Below are positions 1 to 8,391 of a stretch of 64,000 nt of DNA, in pieces. The position numbers and the translations under genes are program-made. The notes beneath the pieces are model-generated. The model saw nothing but the letters and a program-made list of their open reading frames with translations, was not told the DNA's origin and made no database searches. The stretch is taken from positions 62,001 through 126,000 of the forward strand of contig NZ_CALPCX010000003.1 of assembly GCF_943193125.1 (NCBI RefSeq). Reading direction: 5' to 3'. This DNA comes from Adlercreutzia agrestimuris (GTDB lineage: Bacteria; Actinomycetota; Coriobacteriia; Coriobacteriales; Eggerthellaceae). Every line of letters starts with the position of its first letter. The first letter of the stretch is position 1.

Positions 1-1
1 A

Positions 2-463
2 TCGCTCCAAAAGCTGGCGAAACAAATGATTAAAACAATGTATAAGAATGCGGGATGCGGCTTAGCGGCACCGCAAGTGGGCATCAACAAACGTCTTGTT
101 GTTATTGATTGCGACCAAGACGAATCGGGTGAGCAAAACCCCATTATTCTTATCAATCCAACAATTGTTGAAACAGATGGAGAACCAGAGACAGGTGAAG
201 AAGGATGCCTTTCTATTCCTGGTATCTCCATTCCTATCTCTCGTCCAACATGGGCGCGCGTGCGTTTCTTTGATTTTGATGGCGAAGAGTGGGAGATTGA
301 AGGCGATGGTTTGTTGGGTAGATGTTTGCAGCATGAGATTGATCACTTGGACGGCATAACTATGTTTGAGCGTTGTGATCCTATGGATCGCATTGTTGCG
401 CTTGCTGAATATGAGCGCGCACTTGCTGCAGGCGCAAAGCCGGGCGAAACCTCGCTTTCATAG
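2..463 (+). CDS. def: Peptide deformylase (5' end outside the window)
   Basis: Removes the N-terminal formyl group from new proteins, using a bound metal ion. All three family motifs are visible: GCGLAAPQVG at nt 53-82, EGCLS near nt 200-214 (the Cys is a metal ligand), and HEIDH at nt 332-346 with the two metal-binding His and the catalytic Glu. The reading frame is open back to the left edge (residues SLQKLAKQ precede the first ATG at 26). Deformylases normally have about 30 more residues before motif 1, so the true start lies outside the window and ATG 26 is internal. It lies upstream of fmt, the enzyme that adds the formyl group it removes. Confidence 0.95.
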   Translation, partial: SLQKLAKQMIKTMYKNAGCGLAAPQVGINKRLVVIDCDQDESGEQNPIILINPTIVETDGEPETGEEGCLSIPGISIPISRPTWARVRFFDFDGEEWEIEGDGLLGRCLQHEIDHLDGITMFERCDPMDRIVALAEYERALAAGAKPGETSLS

Positions 464-524
464 GTCATCAATTTTATGATTCTCAAGCTGAGGTGTTTGA
501 GATCTTGCGAAAAAGGAATCTTAC

Positions 525-1469
525 ATGCGAATAGTTTTTATGGGTACACCCACATTTGCTGCCGATATTTTAGAAGAGCTCTATTGGCATCATGACGTGG
601 TTGGTGTTTTTACCAGGCCCGATGCGGTACGTGGTCGTGGAAAGCGCCTTGAACCTTCTCCTGTTAAAGAGTGTGCATTGGCACATCATACGAAAGTATT
701 TTGTCCTACATCACTTCGTGACGATATCGTCAATGTGACACTGAGAGAGCTTGCGCCTGATGTTATTTGCGTTGCAGCATATGGGAAGATCTTACCGAAA
801 GAAGTGCTTAAGAGTGCGCCTTTTGGGTGTTTGAATGTACATGCGTCACTTCTTCCTCGCTGGCGAGGTGCAGCTCCCATTGAACGTGCCATTTTAGCTG
901 GCGATGAACAGGCTGGTGTGTGCGTTATGGCAATGGAAGAGGGGCTAGATACAGGAGATTTCTGTATCAGTCGGGCTACCGACGTGGCTGATAAGTCTGC
1001 TGAGCGTCTTACGGCAGAATTAGCGTCGCTTGGAGCACAAGCTCTATTGTATGCCCTTAATGCGCTTGAAGCTGGTGAAATTAAATGGGTATCGCAAGAT
1101 GACTCATTGGTGACCTATGCGGACAAAATTGAAAAAGGTGAGCTCAGCTTTAGGCTTTCTGATACCGCGCAACAACTTGCACGTAAAGTTCAAGCTTCCA
1201 GCAATGCGCATCCTGCCCATGTATGTTTAGCGGGAAGAGATGTAAGTATTTTAGAAGCACGCGTTTTTAATGATGAAGAGGCACCTGAATTGAATGCCGG
1301 TGAGGTTTTGCTATGGCGCAAGTGCCTCATAGTTGGCACGATGGACGGTCTTTTGGAGATTATTAAAGTAAAACCTGCTGGTAAAAAGGAAATGGATGGC
1401 AAGGCATTTGCTGCAGGCATTCAGGGAATAAAACACAATATCCAATCTTGGGAGGAGCCGCATGCCTGA
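525..1469 (+). CDS. fmt: Methionyl-tRNA formyltransferase
   Basis: Formylates initiator Met-tRNA from 10-formyltetrahydrofolate in the cytoplasm. The 314-residue length is normal. The N-terminal Rossmann-like formyltransferase domain starts with MRIVFMGTP. The active-site block NVHASLLPRWRGAAP gives Asn104 and His106, and Asp142 lies in EEGLDTGD; these are the expected catalytic residues. The rest, from about residue 205, is the OB-like tRNA-binding domain. The ATG at 525 has AAAGGA upstream. The stop overlaps the rsmB start by 8 bases, so the two are translationally coupled in a def-fmt-rsmB operon, a common bacterial order. Confidence 0.96.
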   Translation: MRIVFMGTPTFAADILEELYWHHDVVGVFTRPDAVRGRGKRLEPSPVKECALAHHTKVFCPTSLRDDIVNVTLRELAPDVICVAAYGKILPKEVLKSAPFGCLNVHASLLPRWRGAAPIERAILAGDEQAGVCVMAMEEGLDTGDFCISRATDVADKSAERLTAELASLGAQALLYALNALEAGEIKWVSQDDSLVTYADKIEKGELSFRLSDTAQQLARKVQASSNAHPAHVCLAGRDVSILEARVFNDEEAPELNAGEVLLWRKCLIVGTMDGLLEIIKVKPAGKKEMDGKAFAAGIQGIKHNIQSWEEPHA

Positions 1470-2877
1470 AAAACGCTTTGGTAAGCCACAAAACGATCGT
1501 CCGCAGACGAAGAAGTTCGGACGGGGAAAAGCCAGCCCTGCGCGCCTTGAAGCGCTTGCTGCGCTTCGTGAAATTCGAGAAAAAGATGCTTATGCGCAAG
1601 ATGTCTTAGAGCATTCGGTGGACGTTTCATCTATGTCTTCTGAAGACAGAGCTTTTGCTACTAAACTTGTTTTAGGCGTCGTAAGTTGTTCAGGAACGCT
1701 TGATGAGGTACTCAATCAGCTTCTTGATAAACCAGATCAAATGTCAGCTGATGTTCGCGATGCGCTCCGTATTTCTGCTTACGAGCTTCTCTTCTTAGAC
1801 AAATCACCTCATGCAGCAGTTGATCAGGGTGTTGAACTTGTGCGATCGGTTACACCTGCAGCAGCAGGACTTGCAAACGCGGTTTTGCGCAAGATTGTTC
1901 GCATTCGTTCGGGCTTTCCTTTTGGAGATCCACATACTGATTTGCGTGCTCTTGCGCGCCTCTATGCTTTTCCAGAGTGGCTGGCAAAACTTCTCATTGC
2001 AGATCTCGGACCGAATGAAGCCATTGAGTTTATGCGCCTTTCTAACGAGCAAGCACCGCTTTTTGTTGGCGTGAATACTATTCGTTGTTCTGACACTATT
2101 TTGCAAAATACCTTCCATCGCCTTGATGAGACAATAGATCAGGTTTATTTCAACGGTAATCCAATACCGGGTTGTTATCGCGTTGCTGATACCAGAGCTT
2201 TATTGCTCAGGGGAGTAAAGCGCATGCTAACCTCAGGGCGCATTGTAGTGAGCGATGCTGCTTCACAATTGGTGGCCTCGTCAGTATTAGGTGAGAATGA
2301 GCCGCAATCATTTTTGGAAATTGGTGCTGGTCGTGCCACAAAAACAATCCTTTTGCAAAGTAATGCCATGAGACGGTATGGACATCAACTTGAAAACTAC
2401 ACCACTGTAGATAATAGGCATTTCAAAACCAAGTTATTGCGTGAGCGCATTGCCCAATATGGGGTGGAAGTAAAAGATGCGCTTACAGCAGACGCACTTC
2501 ATTTGAAAGATTTTTTGGATGAGAAACAATACGATACGATTTTTATTGACGCACCCTGTTCTGGGTTGGGAACATTGCGTAGGCATCCAGAAATACGCTG
2601 GAAGATAACACCTCAAGACATTAAGACCTATGCGTCAACTCAGCTTGATATGCTCAAAAGCGCAGCACCATTTGTGGCCGATGGCGGATCGCTTGTGTAT
2701 GCAACCTGCACGGTAACACATGCAGAAAACAATGGTGTGGTAAAAGCATTCTTGGAGAGCGAAGAGGGAGCGAATTTTTCTTTGGCGCCCATCAATGGCG
2801 CTTCTTGTATTGCGACGCGCCTTACGCAAGGATCTATGGATGCTCATTTTGCTGTTCGATTTATTAAGCGCGGATAA
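1462..2877 (+). CDS. rsmB: 16S rRNA m5C967 methyltransferase RsmB
   Basis: S-adenosylmethionine-dependent methyltransferase expected to modify C967 of 16S rRNA. The first ~150 residues form a NusB-like RNA-binding domain, which distinguishes RsmB from RsmF-type enzymes. The C-terminal Rossmann domain has a SAM-binding motif near residue 283 (FLEIGAGRATKT), the motif IV Cys366 in DAPCSGLG, and the motif VI Cys416 in YATCTVT; both cysteines needed for m5C chemistry are present. The 471-residue length is slightly longer than usual because of a basic N-terminal tail. The ATG overlaps the end of fmt. No terminator is evident in the 116 bases downstream. Confidence 0.93.
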   Translation: MPEKRFGKPQNDRPQTKKFGRGKASPARLEALAALREIREKDAYAQDVLEHSVDVSSMSSEDRAFATKLVLGVVSCSGTLDEVLNQLLDKPDQMSADVRDALRISAYELLFLDKSPHAAVDQGVELVRSVTPAAAGLANAVLRKIVRIRSGFPFGDPHTDLRALARLYAFPEWLAKLLIADLGPNEAIEFMRLSNEQAPLFVGVNTIRCSDTILQNTFHRLDETIDQVYFNGNPIPGCYRVADTRALLLRGVKRMLTSGRIVVSDAASQLVASSVLGENEPQSFLEIGAGRATKTILLQSNAMRRYGHQLENYTTVDNRHFKTKLLRERIAQYGVEVKDALTADALHLKDFLDEKQYDTIFIDAPCSGLGTLRRHPEIRWKITPQDIKTYASTQLDMLKSAAPFVADGGSLVYATCTVTHAENNGVVKAFLESEEGANFSLAPINGASCIATRLTQGSMDAHFAVRFIKRG

Positions 2878-2947
2878 AATCTGGCCGAATACCTGTTTTT
2901 AATCTGTATGTAACAAAGCTGCACTAAAATAAGCAAAATTGTCAACA

Positions 2948-2961
2948 AAGCTCATGAGCTT
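2948..2961. promoter_or_regulatory. 14-bp perfect palindrome upstream of the first XRE-cupin gene
   Basis: AAGCTCATGAGCTT is a perfect dyad 33 bases before the ATG at 2994. Its place just ahead of an HTH regulator gene suggests an operator for autoregulation. This is inference; I did not find the same 14-mer upstream of the second XRE-cupin gene. Confidence 0.4.
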
Positions 2962-2993
2962 ATTCACGAGAGGGATGAAAGGAGGATTGCGTT

Positions 2994-3575
2994 ATGGAGC
3001 CAAACATTAAAGAGGTGGCCGGGCGCATCCAAGCCCTGCGTGAAGATGTTGGCCTAACCATGCAAGAGATGGCAGATGCTACAGGTAGAAGTGTTGCCGA
3101 ATATGCCGCGCAAGAATCTGGTGAAGAAGATTTATCATTTACCTTTCTATATAAATGCGCACAGCGCTTAGGGGTAGATGTTATTGAACTTTTAACGGGT
3201 GAGAATCCTCATTTATCAGGGTATTCGCTCACAAGAGCTCATGATGGCTTATCCATTAAGCGTCGTGCTGGCTTTGAATACCTTCACAAAGCACCCTATT
3301 TTAAAAACAAACTCTGTGAACCATTTTTGGTTACTGCTCCCTATTTGGAAGATGAACAAGATAAGCCTATCCATCTTTCATATCATGCAGGTCAAGAACT
3401 TGATTATATTATTTCTGGCAAGATGCTTTTTGCCTATGAAGACCACGTCGAACAGTTAGAGGCAGGGGATCTACTTTTCTATGATTCTGGGCGTGGTCAT
3501 GGCATGATTGCTACAGGCGGAGAACCCTGCGTCTTTCTTGCTGTTGTGCTAAAGCCGCAAGACGAAATTATATAG
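2994..3575 (+). CDS. XRE-family regulator with C-terminal cupin domain (copy 1)
   Basis: A 193-residue regulator. Residues about 5-65 form an XRE-type helix-turn-helix (VAGRIQALREDVGLTMQEMA, then the helix pair ending in GVDVIELLTG). Residues about 100-190 form a small beta-barrel cupin (HAGQELDYIISGK, then LEAGDLLFYD). The classic cupin metal motif is not complete, so the barrel may bind an organic ligand rather than catalyse. A strong Shine-Dalgarno (AAAGGAGG) precedes the ATG. It sits directly before an acid-CoA ligase, and the same regulator-ligase pair recurs at 8962-11209, so it probably controls that ligase and the oxidoreductase operon in response to an acid, acyl-CoA or 2-oxoacid. 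The ligand is unknown. Confidence 0.85.
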   Translation: MEPNIKEVAGRIQALREDVGLTMQEMADATGRSVAEYAAQESGEEDLSFTFLYKCAQRLGVDVIELLTGENPHLSGYSLTRAHDGLSIKRRAGFEYLHKAPYFKNKLCEPFLVTAPYLEDEQDKPIHLSYHAGQELDYIISGKMLFAYEDHVEQLEAGDLLFYDSGRGHGMIATGGEPCVFLAVVLKPQDEII

Positions 3576-3612
3576 GCGCTGTTGTCTTAACTGAGACAGC
3601 ATGCGCCCTATA
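3571..3612. repeat. Long imperfect hairpin between regulator and ligase genes
   Basis: Arms 3571-3587 and 3594-3612 pair through TATAGGCGC and TGTTGTCT with small bulges around a 6-base loop TAACTG. The hairpin spans the stop codon of the XRE-cupin gene (TAG 3573-3575). The bases after it are only loosely T-rich (from 3621), so it may be a weak terminator, an attenuator or a processing site that lowers expression of the downstream ligase relative to the regulator. Confidence 0.5.
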
Positions 3613-3671
3613 AGTGAGCGTTTTGTTGGTTTTTGCGTGCATTTGCGCACTTCAAGAGAGAGAATTACATC

Positions 3672-5438
3672 ATGAGAAATATCAATCTTCGCTACGTAGA
3701 TGAAGCTTATAACGCTGATGGCTTATTAACAAAATTTGATATTACTATGCCTCCGGACTTCAATTTCGGCTATGACATTGTTGACGATATCGCGCTTAAT
3801 GATCCTGAGCGTCGCGCCATGATATGGTGCAACCCTGAGGGTGAAGAGCATATCTTTAGCTTTGCTGATATAAAGTATTGGTCAGATAAATGTGCCAATG
3901 CGCTTTTAGATGCAGGCATAGGTCGCGGAGATGCAGTGCTTGTTATCTTGCGTCGTCATTATCAGTTTTGGATTGTTGCTACCGCGCTTGCTAAGCTTGG
4001 CGCCATTATGGTTCCTGCAACATTTATGCTCAAAGAGCATGATCTTGAATATCGCCTTAATGGTGCTTCTATCAAGGCTATTATTGCTACGTCAGTCGGA
4101 GAAATTGCAGATATAGTTGATAATGTATTAGTAGATCAAGATACCTGTCCAACCGTGGAAGCTTGTTTTATTGTCAACGGCGCTGGTGGGGGACTTACTC
4201 CACAAGATGATTCTGGCGCATTTGTTTTTGATGAAAATGAACTCATAGGGCAGGCGCTCTCGGGTCCTGAAGGAGTATGTGCGGCAACGTGCGAGCGAGA
4301 AGGATGGATTGATCTTAATCGTGCAATTCGCGAGGCTTCGTCTAATTTTGAACGACGCGAAACGCTGGCCGCAGATCCTATGTTGCTTTATTTCTCAAGT
4401 GGTACATCAGGTAATCCCAAGATGGTTTTGCATGATAGCTCCTATGCGCTTGGTCACTTGATTACCGCAAAGCATTGGCACAATGTTGAACCTGATGGCT
4501 TGCATTTTACTATTGCTGATACTGGTTGGGGTAAGGCTGTTTGGGGTAAATATTATGGGCAATGGCTCATGGAAGCATGTGTCTTTACCTATGACTTTGA
4601 TCGTTTTTCTCCTGCAGAAATTCTTGATTTGATTGGGCGATATAACATTACTTCGCTTTGTTGTCCTCCAACAATGTATCGCATGATGATGACTGAGGAT
4701 ATTGACTCATTCGATCTTTCTTCCTTGCATTATTCAACAACTGCAGGTGAGGCACTTAATCCTGATTTGTTTGATTTTTGGAAGACTCATACAGGATTGA
4801 CAATTTATGAGGGCTTTGGTCAAACAGAAACACCGCTTGTTATTGGTAACCTTACAGGATCATCTCCTCGTTCGGGTTCTATGGGTAAACCAGTGCCACT
4901 CTATCACCTTGAGATCATGCGCGAAGATGGCACCATCTGTGACGTGGGAGAGACCGGTGAGATCTGTATTGACGTGCATGAAAAGGCACCGGGCATCATG
5001 CTTGAATATTATCGCGATCCTGAAAAGACTGCTCAGGCAATTCATGATGGTTGGTATCACACAGGAGACACCGCTTGGCGTGATGAGGACGGTTACTATT
5101 GGTATGTCGGTCGAAATGATGACGTCATTAAGTCAAGCGGCTATCGTATTGGTCCTTTTGAGATTGAATCGGTGCTTCTTGAGCATGATGCAGTCCGAGA
5201 ATGCGCGGTCACCGGTGTTCCTGATCCCATGCGTGGCAAAGCAGTAAAAGCAACCATTGTTTTGGCTGATGGTTTTGAGGGTACTTCAGAGCTAACACGT
5301 GAGTTGCAAACTTGGGTTAAGCGCAAGACGGCACCATATAAATTTCCGCGCATTATTGAGTATGTCCAAGAGTTACCGCGTACTGTTAATGGCAAGATTC
5401 GCCGCGTTGCTATTCGCGAAGAAGATGAGGCGAAATAG
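3672..5438 (+). CDS. AMP-forming acid-CoA ligase (copy 1)
   Basis: Activates a carboxylic acid to acyl-CoA via an acyl-adenylate (ANL superfamily, closest in pattern to medium-chain/acetyl-CoA synthetases). The ATP-loop motif YFSSGTSGNPK begins near residue 240. The core hinge region reads YHTGDTAWRDEDGYYWYVGR, then NDDVIKSSGYRIGPFEIES. The catalytic lysine is Lys575 in TVNGKIRR, so the enzyme looks active. I prefer ATG 3672 (588 residues, purine-rich AGAGAGAG upstream) to an in-frame TTG at 3633. It follows an XRE-cupin regulator and is 2 bases from the P-loop ATPase, within the 2-oxoacid oxidoreductase island. The acid substrate cannot be read from sequence; branched-chain or aryl acids are plausible from the context. 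Confidence 0.9.
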   Translation: MRNINLRYVDEAYNADGLLTKFDITMPPDFNFGYDIVDDIALNDPERRAMIWCNPEGEEHIFSFADIKYWSDKCANALLDAGIGRGDAVLVILRRHYQFWIVATALAKLGAIMVPATFMLKEHDLEYRLNGASIKAIIATSVGEIADIVDNVLVDQDTCPTVEACFIVNGAGGGLTPQDDSGAFVFDENELIGQALSGPEGVCAATCEREGWIDLNRAIREASSNFERRETLAADPMLLYFSSGTSGNPKMVLHDSSYALGHLITAKHWHNVEPDGLHFTIADTGWGKAVWGKYYGQWLMEACVFTYDFDRFSPAEILDLIGRYNITSLCCPPTMYRMMMTEDIDSFDLSSLHYSTTAGEALNPDLFDFWKTHTGLTIYEGFGQTETPLVIGNLTGSSPRSGSMGKPVPLYHLEIMREDGTICDVGETGEICIDVHEKAPGIMLEYYRDPEKTAQAIHDGWYHTGDTAWRDEDGYYWYVGRNDDVIKSSGYRIGPFEIESVLLEHDAVRECAVTGVPDPMRGKAVKATIVLADGFEGTSELTRELQTWVKRKTAPYKFPRIIEYVQELPRTVNGKIRRVAIREEDEAK

Positions 5439-5440
5439 TC

Positions 5441-6175
5441 ATGGCATGCGCAGAGCGTTTTAATCCCGCAGATTTGCCTCGTGTGGTAGTTATCTGCGGG
5501 CATTATGGCGTCGGCAAAACTAACTTGACGCTCAATCTTGCTCGTGATGCCCAAGCAGCAGGTCGCAGGGTTGTTGTTATTGATAGCGATGTAGTTAATC
5601 CCTATTTTCGCTCAAGTGATTATGCGCATCTTCTTGAAGATGAGGGCGTTTCGCTTGTGGCGCCCGTCTTTGCGGGATCAACGCTTGATAGCCCTTCAAT
5701 TTCCGGACAAGTTCAAACCGTCTTGGCGTGGGCTGCACGCCAAGACGCATCTCAAGCAGACGCACTCGTACTTATAGATGCTGGTGGCGATGATGTTGGT
5801 GTGACGTCGTTAGCTCGTTTTAGGGAGCAACTTCGCGTTTGCGATGCGCATGTTGTGCAGGTAATCAATCATGCACGAAATCTTACGACTGTGCCTCAAG
5901 AAGCGTGCGAAGTTATGCGTGAGATTGAAGCGAAGTTAGGAATTGCAAGTTCTGCATTGATCAACAATACGCATCTTCGTGAAGAGACCGATGTTGATAC
6001 GATTTGTGCGGGTATAGCATTTGCTTCCGAGGTTCAATCACTTGCCAACCTTGATATTTGGTGTAGCTGTGTTCCTCGGAAGCTCGAGCATGAACAGAGA
6101 ATTGTGGATGCACTCAGCTTGGCTGGATCACCTGAATATGCGGTAGATCGTCTCGTCAGTTTTGTGTGGGAATAG
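5441..6175 (+). CDS. P-loop ATPase of the MinD/ParA/CobB-like class, function unknown
   Basis: A soluble 244-residue NTPase. The Walker A motif GHYGVGKT is at residues 20-27, followed by VVVIDSDVVNPYFR (Asp48, Asp50) as in SIMIBI-class NTPases, and a Walker B-like LIDAGGDD about 60 residues later. It lacks the deviant-Walker signature lysine of true ParA/MinD at the loop start. It begins 2 bases after the ligase stop, so it is co-translated with it, and it precedes the ferredoxin subunit of the oxidoreductase. Possible roles are cofactor or iron-sulfur cluster insertion, or regulation; these are inferences from position only. No DNA-binding or metal-binding domain is visible. Confidence 0.75.
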   Translation: MACAERFNPADLPRVVVICGHYGVGKTNLTLNLARDAQAAGRRVVVIDSDVVNPYFRSSDYAHLLEDEGVSLVAPVFAGSTLDSPSISGQVQTVLAWAARQDASQADALVLIDAGGDDVGVTSLARFREQLRVCDAHVVQVINHARNLTTVPQEACEVMREIEAKLGIASSALINNTHLREETDVDTICAGIAFASEVQSLANLDIWCSCVPRKLEHEQRIVDALSLAGSPEYAVDRLVSFVWE

Positions 6176-6278
6176 ACGAGCGCATCCACCGATAAAGCCG
6201 AAACACTTTGCATGAGTGGCACCAGGTGCAATGGGTTCGTGTGTCATTATAAAGAGGTGCAATGAAAGAGGAGGATAG
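6176..6278 (+). promoter_or_regulatory. Leader of the 2-oxoacid oxidoreductase operon with repeated elements
   Basis: These 103 bases hold an 11-bp palindrome GCACCAGGTGC (6219-6229) and two direct copies of AGGTGCAATG (6224-6233 and 6255-6264) spaced 31 bases apart, about three helical turns, so they lie on one face of the DNA. The second copy is just before the GAGGAGG ribosome-binding site. They may be operator sites for one of the XRE-cupin proteins; this is inference. Confidence 0.4.
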
Positions 6279-6485
6279 ATGGCTCGGATTATTGTTGATG
6301 ATTACTTTTGCAAGGGTTGTGGGCTCTGTGTTGACGCCTGCCCTGTGCAAATTCTCGAACTAGATATGGCAACTATTACCGAAAAGGGATATCACCCCGC
6401 ATGCTGTGTTGATCAAAGCAAATGTACAGGCTGCATGTCATGTGCGCTCATGTGTCCTGATTGCGCTATTAAGGTAATGAGGTAA
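6279..6485 (+). CDS. 2-oxoacid:ferredoxin oxidoreductase, 2x[4Fe-4S] ferredoxin-like delta subunit
   Basis: A 68-residue electron-transfer subunit that passes electrons from the catalytic subunits to free ferredoxin. It has two CxxCxxCxxxCP clusters: Cys11, 14, 17, 21 and Cys49, 52, 55, 59; extra cysteines at 42, 43 and 62 are not in the core motifs. A strong GAGGAGG ribosome-binding site precedes the ATG. It is the first gene of a tight delta-alpha-beta-gamma operon with 2- to 3-base gaps, the usual order for VOR/KOR-type enzymes with separate subunits. Confidence 0.92.
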   Translation: MARIIVDDYFCKGCGLCVDACPVQILELDMATITEKGYHPACCVDQSKCTGCMSCALMCPDCAIKVMR

Positions 6486-6487
6486 TT

Positions 6488-7552
6488 ATGTCTGAGAAGG
6501 TATTAATGAAAGGCAATGAAGCAATGGCTGAAAGCGCTATTCGCGCTGGATGTCGTTTCTTCTTTGGGTATCCAATTACGCCGCAAACAGAGCTTGCGGC
6601 ATATATGTCAAAGCAAATGCCGAAGTGCGGTGGCACCTATCTTCAGGCAGAGAGTGAAATTGCTGCCATCAACATGGTGTATGGAGCATCCGCTGCTGGA
6701 GCGCGCGTTATGACTTCCTCTTCTTCTCCGGGCATCTCGCTTAAAGGAGAGGGTATCTCTTATATGGCAGGTTGCGATCTACCAGGGGTAATTGTAAATG
6801 TGCAACGTGGCGGCCCAGGCCTTGGAGGTATTCAGCCTTCGCAATCTGACTACTGGCAAGCCACGCGTGCAACAGGACATGGCGACTTTCAGATTATGGT
6901 ATATGCACCATCAACGGTTCAGGAGATGGCTGACTATGCATATTTGGCCTTCGACAAAGCCGATGAATATCGTATTCCTGTTATGATTTTGGCCGACGGC
7001 ATGCTTGGCCAGATGATGGAGCCGGTGTTAATGCCAGAACCTAAAACCGAGCTTCCCGAAAAACCATGGGCAACAACAGGGCATCATAACAAACGTAAAC
7101 ATAATATTGTTGATTCGCTCTATCTTACCCCTGATGCACTTGAGGGGTTGAATCGCGAACGCTTTGAGCGTTATGAAACCATTAAAGCAAACGAGCAGCG
7201 AGCTGAGCTTTTTATGTGCGATGACGCAGAAATTGTGCTTGTTGCATTTGGTGCATCGGCGCGTATTGCACGTTCTGCTGTTGTAGCTGCTCGCGAAAAG
7301 GGTATCAAGGCTGGTCTTATTCGTCCCATCACTTTGTGGCCGTTCCCGACAAACGCATTTGAAAGCGTGATGGATACTGCACGCGATTTCTTGGTTGTTG
7401 AAATGAATATGGGACAGATGGTTGACGATGTCCGTCTTGTCTCTGAGGGTCGTGTTCCGGTTGAGTTCTTTGGTCGTACGGGTGGTATTATCCCGACGCC
7501 AGCTGAGGTACTCAAGCGCATAGAAGCGGCTCACGAGAAGGTAGGTGAGTAA
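6488..7552 (+). CDS. vorB: 2-oxoacid:ferredoxin oxidoreductase alpha subunit (VorB type)
   Basis: Alpha subunit (354 residues) of a thiamine-diphosphate enzyme that converts a 2-oxoacid plus CoA to acyl-CoA, CO2 and reduced ferredoxin, or the reverse. The opening KGNEAMAESAIRAGCRFFFG followed by YPITPQTE is typical of the 3-methyl-2-oxobutanoate (2-oxoisovalerate) and 2-oxoglutarate enzymes. The pyrimidine-binding domain covers about residues 1-200 and the transketolase C-terminal-like domain about 240-350 (EIVLVAFGASARIARSA). It starts 2 bases after the delta subunit. The assignment to branched-chain 2-oxoacids rests on resemblance to VorB; 2-oxoglutarate or aromatic 2-oxoacids remain possible. 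Confidence 0.88.
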   Translation: MSEKVLMKGNEAMAESAIRAGCRFFFGYPITPQTELAAYMSKQMPKCGGTYLQAESEIAAINMVYGASAAGARVMTSSSSPGISLKGEGISYMAGCDLPGVIVNVQRGGPGLGGIQPSQSDYWQATRATGHGDFQIMVYAPSTVQEMADYAYLAFDKADEYRIPVMILADGMLGQMMEPVLMPEPKTELPEKPWATTGHHNKRKHNIVDSLYLTPDALEGLNRERFERYETIKANEQRAELFMCDDAEIVLVAFGASARIARSAVVAAREKGIKAGLIRPITLWPFPTNAFESVMDTARDFLVVEMNMGQMVDDVRLVSEGRVPVEFFGRTGGIIPTPAEVLKRIEAAHEKVGE

Positions 7553-7554
7553 GC

Positions 7555-8388
7555 ATGAGCGCAGAAGAAAAGGTGGTTTTTGAACGCCCGCACGCATTGC
7601 TTCCGGTCATTACAAATTATTGTCCCGGATGTCCACATGGTATCGTGCATAGGTTGGTGGCCGAGACAATTGACGAACTAGGTATTGAAGGTGAGACCGT
7701 TGGTGTTGCACCAGTTGGTTGCGCTGTTACCTCAGTTGACTTCTTTGGGTGCGATATGATTGAGGCTGCTCATGGTCGTGCTCCGGCAGTTGCAACAGCA
7801 GTTAAACGCGTTCATCCTCAAAATGTTGTATTTGCCTATCAAGGTGATGGCGACTTAGCTTCAATTGGCATGGCAGAGACGGTTCATGCTGCAACTCGTG
7901 GAGAGAATATCACTATTATTTTTATCAATAATGCTATTTATGGCATGACGGGCGGCCAGATGGCTCCGACAAGTTTGCCTCATCAAATTACGCAAACATC
8001 TCCTTATGGTCGCGATACTGAAACGGCAGGTTATCCCATTCGAGTATCTGAGCTTCTCAGTTCGCTTGATGGCGTTGCTTACCTTGAGCGTGTAACAGTT
8101 GATAGTCCGAAGAATGTTCGTAAGGCGAAAAAAGCTATTAAAAGGGCCTTTCAAAATCAAATTGATGGCGTAGGGTATTCGCTTATTGAAGTGGTTTCTA
8201 CTTGTCCAACAAACTGGGGGTTGTCACCTCAGGATTCTTTTGATTGGATGCGTGAAAACATGTTGCCCTACTATCCGCTGGGTGTGTATAAGGATGTCGT
8301 AGCTGATGGGTATGCTAATGCTGCAGAGGCGGCAGCTGCGCGTAATGCGGATTGTCCCGTTGCGCACCCTGAGAAAGCAGGTGCATAA
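7555..8388 (+). CDS. 2-oxoacid:ferredoxin oxidoreductase beta subunit (TPP-binding)
   Basis: The thiamine-diphosphate-binding catalytic subunit (277 residues). NYCPGCPHG near the N-terminus (Cys23, Cys26) is the conserved CPGC block. The TPP/Mg site is QGDGDLASIG near residue 96, followed by FINNAIYGMTGGQMAPT, which completes the GDG...N(N) thiamine motif. Length fits separate-subunit VOR/KOR enzymes rather than pyruvate enzymes with fused domains. It begins 2 bases after vorB. The C-terminal tail after about residue 240 is Ala-rich and variable. Confidence 0.9.
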   Translation: MSAEEKVVFERPHALLPVITNYCPGCPHGIVHRLVAETIDELGIEGETVGVAPVGCAVTSVDFFGCDMIEAAHGRAPAVATAVKRVHPQNVVFAYQGDGDLASIGMAETVHAATRGENITIIFINNAIYGMTGGQMAPTSLPHQITQTSPYGRDTETAGYPIRVSELLSSLDGVAYLERVTVDSPKNVRKAKKAIKRAFQNQIDGVGYSLIEVVSTCPTNWGLSPQDSFDWMRENMLPYYPLGVYKDVVADGYANAAEAAAARNADCPVAHPEKAGA

Positions 8389-8391
8389 ACA

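Noticed and set aside
3633..3671. TTG start 13 codons before the first ligase
   Set aside because: ATG 3672 is a better start and has purine-rich bases upstream; the extra residues are not needed by the family.
7028..7597. 189-residue minus-strand frame opposite vorB
   Set aside because: Lies inside a well-supported gene, has no recognisable domain and skewed Arg/Cys/His composition.
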